DNA of 64,000 nucleotides from Merluccius polli (Eukaryota; Chordata; Actinopteri; Gadiformes; Merlucciidae): the NCBI GenBank assembly GCA_030340625.1, contig JAOPHQ010001144.1, positions 272,784-336,783 on the forward strand, written 5' to 3'. How positions within the stretch are numbered: the stretch's first letter is position 1; every line of letters begins with the position of its first letter. Of the stretch, positions 57,792 to 64,000 are shown piece by piece. Position numbers and translations under genes: made by a program. The notes under the pieces were generated by a model that was not told the DNA's origin, did not search any database, and worked only from the letters and a program-made list of their open reading frames with translations.

Positions 57792-59396
57792 ACTATACAA
57801 CCACACGGCAAGTGGAGATCCCACAGTCCTGGCATGCCCTCATTCCATGGAGGAAGAGGACAAGCTCCCCATCCTCCGTGAAGAAGTGGAGACAGCAGTC
57901 CGAACACTGAAAAAAGGAAAGACAGCCGGAGTGGACAACATCACAGCAGAGCTCATACAAGCAGGGGGAGAAGCCATGATTGACACTCTCACCATCCTGT
58001 GCAACAAAATCTGGCAGAGTGGTGATTGGCCTACATCATGGACCCAGTCACTCATCATCACACTTCCGAAGAAAGTCAATCTCGAACTGTGCCAAAACCA
58101 CCGCACCATCAGTCTCATTAGCCATCCCAGCAAAGTCCTGCTGCAAATAATACTGAATAGGTTAAAACCCCAAGCTGAACTGATCATAGCTGAAGAACAG
58201 GCTGGATTTAGGGCAGGGCGGAGCACCACAGAACAGATATTCAACCTAAGAATTATCTGTGAGAGATATCTGCAGCATCAACAACACCTTTACTACGTGT
58301 TTGTAGACATCAAAAAAGCCTTCGACCGGGTATGGCATGCGGCACTGTGGGCAACCATGAGGAAGTACAATATCAGCCCTAACCTTGTCAGAGTCATACA
58401 ACACCTGTACAACAAAGCTACCAGCACAGTTCTCTACAATGGAGTTATCGGAGACTGGTTCAGGACAACAACTGGAGTGCGCCAAGGATGCCTTCTCTCC
58501 CCCATTCTCTTTAATATTTGTCTGGAACGTATCATGACGGATGCCCTAGCAGATCATGAGGAACTGTCAGCATAGGAGGCAGACCAATTACCAACCTCCG
58601 TTTTGCGGATGACATTGATGGACTAGCTGGAGAAGAAAAAGAACTTGCCAGCCTAGTTGAAAGGCTTGACACCACTTCCCGAGCCTATGGAATGGAAATC
58701 CATGCTGAAAAAACCAAAATGATGACCAACAACAACAGGGGCATCCTCTCAGACATCAAAGTCAACAGACAGGCACTGGACACGGTATCCAGCTTCAAAT
58801 ACCTCGGAGCAATCGTGTCCAATGAAGGATCCAAACAGGAAGTCCTTGCTAGAATTGCTCAAACAATTGCTGCTCTGGCAAAACTCAAGCCCATATGGAA
58901 AGACAAAAACATCAGTCTGGCATCAAAGGTGAGACTGATGCGCTCACTTGTTAACTCAATCTTCCTATATGCTTGCGAAACTTGGACCCTTACAGCTGAG
59001 CTACAGAAGAGAATACAGAGCATGGAGATGAGATGCTACAGGAGACTCATGGTATCTCCTACACCCAACATGTCACAAACGAGGAAGTTCGGCAAAAGAT
59101 CAGCAAAGCCATCGGCTCACGTGATGACCTGCTTACCACTGTTAAAAAAACGGAAACAGAGGTGGTACGGACACATCACCAGATCCTCAGGCCTTGCAAA
59201 GACCATCTTGCAAGGAACCGTACAAGGTGGAAGGAGACGAGGGAGACAAAAGAAAAGATGGGAAGATAACATCGGAGAATGGACTCACTTGAAACTCAGT
59301 GAGGCAATGAGAGCTGCCGAGGACAGAGAGGGATGGAGAGAGCTGGTCAACAGATCGTCTGTGGTGCCCCAACGACCCTCCGGGTTTATGGGATAG
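57792..59396 (+). pseudogene. RTE-like ORF: reverse transcriptase and C-terminus
   Basis: Frame of 57847-58575: LKKGKTAGVDNITAELIQ, WTQSLIITLPKK, EEQAGFRAGRSTTEQIF, VDIKKAFDRVWH, GVRQGCLLSPILFN. After a shift near 58560 the frame to 59396 carries NLRFADDIDGLAG (catalytic FADD), YACETWTL, and the C-terminal RWYGHITR...GRRRGRQKKRWEDNI zinc-free tail seen in RTE-like proteins. No internal stops other than the shifts. Confidence 0.9.
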
Positions 59397-59801
59397 TAGT
59401 AGTAGCTAACTGCAGCTAACGTTGTGATTAAGCTGCTGCTTAATCACAAAGGAGATGGAGACGGATGAGTTGGAAAACACTTCTGCAGACCTCAATCCAA
59501 CTGAAACCCCATTGGATTTGGTTGAAGTTGAGGATTAATAAAAAAAAAAGAACCTAGTTTGAGCTTTATATATGTTTTTGTTCTTTTTTATTGCATGGTG
59601 ATAATATGATGATATAACCCCCCCCCCCCCCCCCCCCCCAAAAAAAAATGAATTACGTAACTTTTACATTTTAAATTAGCTACTTTGTAGTCTTACGCAA
59701 GTAGATTTTTACACCAGTAATTTTACTTCTACTAAAGTAAAATTTCATCAAAGTAACAGTACTTCTACTTTTTTGTACTTTTCACCTCTATTGAGTATTG
59801 G

Positions 59802-60254
59802 GGTCCGGCAAGAACATGGACTAAATCAGGAAACTGCGATTAAAGATGGAGTTTTGAGTCCAAATACATATTTCAGTAATTGGTTCTGTGGCAGAGACCC
59901 TAATTTGCGTCTTCATCACCCAACGTTTTGATCCCAGTAATGGGGTCGTAGTCAGAGTCCCTGAAAACATCTGGATGGAATCCATCAGGCTCAGGCAGTA
60001 CACCCCCCCCCCTCTCCCATCATCATCCAACCCTAACTCCCCCCTTAGGAACTCCTCCTCATCTCTTTAAAAAGCCACTATGGACATTTCCTTTTCTTCT
60101 CAGCAAGGCTTTTAGCCTTTAAAGTTTGTGAGGTTGTCAAGCTTTGTTCTTTCGTATATATCAGTTGGGTGTGTTTTGCTACTTGGGTACTAAAAATAAT
60201 ACAATAAATAAATACAAGCTATTATTATTGTGAACCCGAGTTTGAAGCTACGGT
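59802..60254. other. Non-coding, nothing identified
   Basis: Unique-looking sequence with one poly-C run; no gene supported. Confidence 0.4.
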
Positions 60255-60262
60255 CTCTGGAC

Positions 60263-60655
60263 CAGGCACGTGCAGAGGGGGGGGGGCTATGGGTGCCCGA
60301 GCCCCTGCCCTTTTCCCTCTGAAGGACCAAAGTGCCCTTTTGAGCGGTCATTTAAATTTTCTATGCGTTGTAAAATTACACATGAACAATTAAACATTAA
60401 AATGTGAATCAATAAAAATGTCAACAATCGCGCAACAGAAATCCTCCGGTAGCACCCCCCCCCCCCCGCTCAACAATCGCGCAACAGAAATCCTCCGGTA
60501 GCACCCCCCCCCCACCACCACCCCCCCCCCGCTCAACAATCGCGCAACAGAAATCCTCCGGTAGCACCCCCCCCCCCCCCCCCCCCCCCGCAATAGAAAT
60601 CCTCCCATTTTTGATTTTGAGCCCCTGCCCCTCAAAGGGTCTCTGCACGGCCCTG
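60263..60655. mobile_element. hAT-type non-autonomous element with poly-C modules, TSD CTCTGGAC
   Basis: Ends CAGGCACGTGCAGAG and CTCTGCACGGCCCTG; perfect 8-bp TSDs CTCTGGAC at 60255-60262 and 60656-60663. The core has three full copies and a partial copy of a module GCTCAACAATCGCGCAACAG, AAATCCTCCGGTAGCA and a poly-C run of variable length. 393 bp. Confidence 0.93.
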
Positions 60656-60663
60656 CTCTGGAC

Positions 60664-61325
60664 TCAAAAGACAAAGTGCCCAGAGAAATGTAGCTCCTCA
60701 GAGAAGATTAATAGCACATAGACATCGAGTGAGGAGGCTTTTAGTGGCTCATCATTTCACTCCATGCCTTTTTTAAAGAGCACTTTAGAGAATTGTTTAA
60801 CTTCATCAGGTAGATAAAATAAGATGTACTTTATTAATCCCAGATGGGAAATTAGGGTCTCCTGGAGGAAAGTACGAGACAGCAATAATGAAAAAGACAT
60901 AAAACTTTTTTTAAAATATGAATACTAAAATGTAAAATATATCTGCATACAGTAAATGATAACATTATAAACAGTTGAGGCAGAAATAATTATGGGTTAA
61001 GAGGGCAGATTTGACATGTAACCTGGTCATCTCCAGCTTTTTACTGAAAGGGACCCAGATATGCCAAACAGTATGTATAAGCCTTCAAGCATGGCACTAC
61101 AACATTCAATGTCAAATGTAAATCTCCATTTGCAGAGGCTTACATTAAAAATACATGAGTCAGGATCAACAGAATTTGGCCACTGAGCTGAGTGTGGTCA
61201 GCAGAATGAGTGCAAGTAGACATGGAAAGATTATGGAGGTGTGGGTGGTGGATTTCTCTGTAGGGGAGAGATAGGAGGGGGGGTGGCTCTTTGTGTAGAG
61301 AGATATAGGAGGGGGCGTGGCTCTC
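60664..61325. other. Non-coding, nothing identified
   Basis: No gene. A GATA(TA)GGAGGGGG(C/G)GTGGCTCT unit is doubled near 61268-61325. Confidence 0.4.
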
Positions 61326-61329
61326 AGAA

Positions 61330-63291
61330 ACTGATTACAGTTACACCGTCAACAAGCTGCTCCAGCCACCGGCCATCATCCCACCCTCCTCCCCCGACCT
61401 CTGCAACTCCTTCCTCCTCGCCTTCAACAACAAAATCTCCCAAATCAACAGCTCCCTGACTGCCACCGTCAGCAACTCCTCCTCCCCCACCTCTCCTCCC
61501 TCACCATACCTACCCCCCTTCCCTGACCTCCCCCCCTTCCCTCCTCTCACCGACTTCTCCCCTGTCGACTCCTCCCACATCCTCGACATCATCACCACAT
61601 CCAAGACAACAACCTGCTCTCTTGACCCCCTCCCAACAACCCTAACCAAGGCCTCCTCCCTGTCCTCCTCCCTCACCTCACCACCCTCTTCAACCAGTCT
61701 CTATCCCTTGGTCACTTTCCCACTGCCTACAAACTCGCCTCCATCACCCCCATCCTCAAAAAGCCCACCCTTGACCCAGCCAACCTCTCCAACTACCGCC
61801 CCATCTCCAACCTCCCGTTCCTCTCCAAAACCCTTGAACGCATCGTCGCCACCCAACTCCACACCCATCTCCAGTCCAATAACCTCTACGAACCCCTCCA
61901 GTCTGGATTCCGCCCACTCCACAGCACCGAAACCGCCCTTGTCAAAGTCATAAACCATCTCCTCACCTCTGCTGACTCAGGTGCCCTCAACATCCTGTTA
62001 CTCCTCGACCTCAGCGCAGCCTTTGACACTGTGAACCACTCCATCCTCCTTCACAGGCTGCGCCAACAGGGTGTTGAGGGCACTGCACTCGACTGGCTCA
62101 CCTCCTACCTCACCAACAGGCAACAGTTCGTCTCCCTCTCTGGTCACACATCCACCCTCTCCCCAGTCACGCAGGGGGTCCCGCAAGGCTCAGTCCTCGG
62201 ACCCCTCCTCTTCATCTGTTACCTCTTCCCCCTTGGTCACATCATCCGCTCACTCAACCTGGACTTCCACTGTTACGCCGACGGCACCCAGATATACATC
62301 AGCACCAAATCCACCCAAAACCCTCCCCTCACCCACATCGAAACCTCCGTCGCTACAATAAAATCATGGCTGGCCCACAACTTCCTCCAACTCAACAGCG
62401 ATAAAACAGAGCTCCTCCTCATAGGCACCAAATCCACCCTCAACAAAACCGGACCCATCTCACTCACCATCGGCACCTCGACCATCACACCCTCCCCCCT
62501 GGCACGCAATCTCGGCGTTATCCTGGACCCCACCCTATCCTTTGATCCCCACGTCAGCTCCATCGTCAAGACCTCTTACTTCCACCTCCGCCGCATCGCT
62601 AAAATCAGACACTGCCTCTCCCCCCCTGCTGCTGAATCCCTCATCCACGCCTTCATCTCCTCCCGTCTCGACTACTGCAACTCCCTCCTCACTGGCATCA
62701 CCTCTCACTCCCTCCATAGACTACAACTGGTCCAGAACTCTGCTGCCCGCCTCCTTACCCACACCCGGTCCCGTGAACACATCACTCCCATTCTCCACTC
62801 TCTCCACTGGCTCCCCATCAAACAGCGCATCACTTTCAAGATACTCCTCCTCACCTTTAAAGCCCTCCACCACCTAGCCCCCCCCCCCTACCTGTCTGAC
62901 CTCCTCGTCCCCCACCGCCCCACCCGTGCCCTCCGATCCTCCTCCACTCTCTCCCTCACACTACCCAGATCTAAACTCAAATCCTTCGGCGACAGAGCCT
63001 TCTGCCGCACAGCACCCCGACTCTGGAAACCTCTCCCCCAACCTGTCCGCGACTCACCCTCACTCCTCACATTCAAATCCCGTCTGAAAACCTTCCTCTT
63101 CTCCCAAGCCTACGATCTCTCCTACCCATAACTGCTGTCCTGTCCCCCCCCCCCCCCCCCGTATTCCACCCCATCCCCTTGCCCTTGTTGTCACCCCCCC
63201 CCCCCCCCCCCCCGTTTGTCTCTTCGCCCTCTTGTATGCGTCCTTGGGTCATTGAAAGGCACAATAGAAATTCTATGTATTATTATTATTA
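61330..63291 (+). pseudogene. L2-type LINE, 5'-truncated, RT catalytic site altered
   Basis: Starts inside the linker (VNKLLQPPAIIPP). RT is open in one frame from about 61692 to 63131: ITPILKKPTLDPANLSNYRP, LLLLDLSAAFDTVNHSILL, GVPQGSVLGPLLF, then YADG in place of YADD (HCYADGTQIY, about 62271-62300), LNSDKTELLLIGTKS, LGVILDPTLSF, SRLDYCNSLLTGI, LHWLPIKQR and RAFCRTAPRLWKPLP. A shift lies around 61650-61690. The 3' end has two long C runs, GCGTCCTTGGGTCATTGAAA and (ATT)4. Same family as 31741-35116. Confidence 0.9.
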
Positions 63292-64000
63292 CAGGTTACA
63301 GGTTTAGGCAACACAACTACTGGGTTAGGTTTAGGCAACACTACTGGGTTAGGTTTAGGCAACACAACTGGGTTAGGTTTAGGCAACACAACTACTGGGT
63401 TAGGTTTAGGCAACACAACTACTGGGTTAGGTTTAGGCAACACAACTACTGGGTTAGGTTTAGGCAACACAACTACTGGGTTATGTTTAGCATAGGCGTA
63501 TTTCGTGGGGGGGACGGGGGGGGACATGTCCCCCTCAAGGTTCGGATAGGTGGTGATTGTCCCCCCCAATATTCCCCCCCCCCCCCCCCCCCCGCTCAAC
63601 AATCGCGCAACCTAAATGTTCCGCCAGCACCCCCCCGCTCAAATGTTCCACCTGCACCCCCCCCCCCCCCCCCCCCCCCCGCTCAACAATCGCGCAACCT
63701 AAATGTTCCGCCAGCACCCCCCCCGCTCAAATGTTCCGCCTGCACCCCCCCCCCCCCCCCCCCCCCCCGGTCAACAATCAACGTCTCCCTCAATATTAAA
63801 GAGATGATAACGCCCTTGATGTTTAGACAACACAACTACTTGGTTAGGTTTAGGCATCACAACTACTGGGTTAGGTTTAAGCAACACAACTACTGGGTTA
63901 GGTTTAGGCAACTACTGGGTTAGGTTTAGGCATCACAACTACTGGGTTAGGTTTAGGCATCACAACTACTGGGTTAGGTTTAGGCATCACAACTACTGGG
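63292..64000. repeat. 27-bp minisatellite with telomere-like core
   Basis: Unit GGGTTAGGTTTAGGCAACAC plus AACTACT, tandem from 63292 to the window end, interrupted by a hAT element at 63491-63818. The array continues beyond the window. GGGTTAGG resembles the vertebrate telomere repeat but the full unit does not. Confidence 0.95.
63491..63818. mobile_element. hAT-type non-autonomous element with poly-C modules, TSD ATGTTTAG
   Basis: Ends CATAGGCGTATTTC and GATAACGCCCTTG; TSDs ATGTTTAG at 63483-63490 and 63819-63826, one being a variant of the host minisatellite. The core has two copies of GCTCAACAATCGCGCAACCT with AAATGTTCCGCCAGCA, C runs and a half module AAATGTTCC(A/G)CCTGCA, again closed by long C runs. 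328 bp. Confidence 0.9.

Larger units (their letters stand above)
56270..59402 (+). mobile_element. RTE-like LINE, about full length, TSD TAGCTAACTGC
   Basis: 3,133-bp non-LTR retrotransposon with 11-bp target duplications TAGCTAACTGC at 56259-56269 and 59403-59413 and a (TAG)n 3' tail (ATAGTAGTAG). It encodes endonuclease then RT in what was one ORF, now in three frames. It is inserted in the hAT element at 56044-59793. Confidence 0.9.
56044..59793. mobile_element. hAT-type non-autonomous element hosting a LINE, TSD AGTATTGG
   Basis: Left arm CAGAGGTGGAATTTTT... (56044-56258) and right arm ...GTACTTTTCACCTCTATTG (59403-59793) belong to the fish element whose ends read CAGAGGTG and which is rich in AGTAAAAGTACT-like text. 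8-bp copies of AGTATTGG lie at 56036-56043 and 59794-59801. The right TIR is slightly damaged. An RTE-like LINE sits inside. Confidence 0.8.

Overview
The window looks like a transposon-rich euchromatic stretch of a ray-finned (probably teleost) fish genome. The evidence is the families present: Gmr1-type Ty3/gypsy elements, L2- and RTE-type LINEs with short simple-repeat tails, many hAT non-autonomous elements with 8-bp target-site duplications (TSDs), a fish-type gamma-like retroviral env, long poly-C/G and di/trinucleotide repeats, spliceosomal introns, and one single-exon vertebrate P2Y receptor gene. No bacterial features, tRNA, rRNA or CRISPR array were found.

Layout. 1.5-5.6 kb: 5'-truncated endogenous retrovirus (decayed integrase, almost open env, possible 3' LTR). 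6.2-7.0 kb: small DNA-transposon pieces. 7.6-11.7 kb (minus): an eight-exon chain of a spliced gene of unknown function in which every junction is phase 1. 12.2-14.2 kb (minus): a transposase-like gene broken by two single-base frameshifts. 14.6-18.4 kb: inverted-repeat elements and hairpins. 18.4-20.8 kb (minus): L2 reverse transcriptase fragment, then an L1-type ORF1 fragment. 23.7-24.7 kb (plus): P2Y nucleotide receptor, the only clear host gene, with a one-base frameshift that removes its cytoplasmic tail. 25.1-28.4 kb: two hAT elements and a solo LTR, all with TSDs, plus minisatellites. 29.0-30.0 kb: 27-bp minisatellite with a collagen-like reading frame. 30.9-35.1 kb: two LINE copies. 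35.1-50.1 kb: three Gmr1-like gypsy elements and two related hAT elements forming a nest. 56.0-59.8 kb: full-length RTE-like LINE inside a hAT element, both with TSDs. 60.3-64.0 kb: hAT element, L2 LINE, telomere-like minisatellite with another hAT element inside.

How it fits together. The 35-50 kb block can be read as a history. Element A (minus) and element C (plus) are old gypsy copies whose domain order is protease-integrase-RT-RNase H, the reverse of ordinary Ty3/gypsy and typical of Gmr1-like elements. Each received a copy of the same TAGTGATGG-ended hAT family (TSDs CACCCCTC and GGTGGGAG). A younger Gmr1-like element B, with LTRs differing by two substitutions, then inserted into the RT/RNase H junction of C (TSD GAGTG). 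A LINE cut off the 3' part of A.

Most interesting items: the phase-1 spliced gene beside a transposase-like gene (possibly a two-gene transposon); hAT elements carrying repeated modules that end in long poly-C/G tracts; the nearly open env; the P2Y tail frameshift, which with two similar one-base breaks in the transposase-like gene raises the question of assembly error; and the nested Gmr1 elements with an LTR repeat that varies between the two LTRs of one element.
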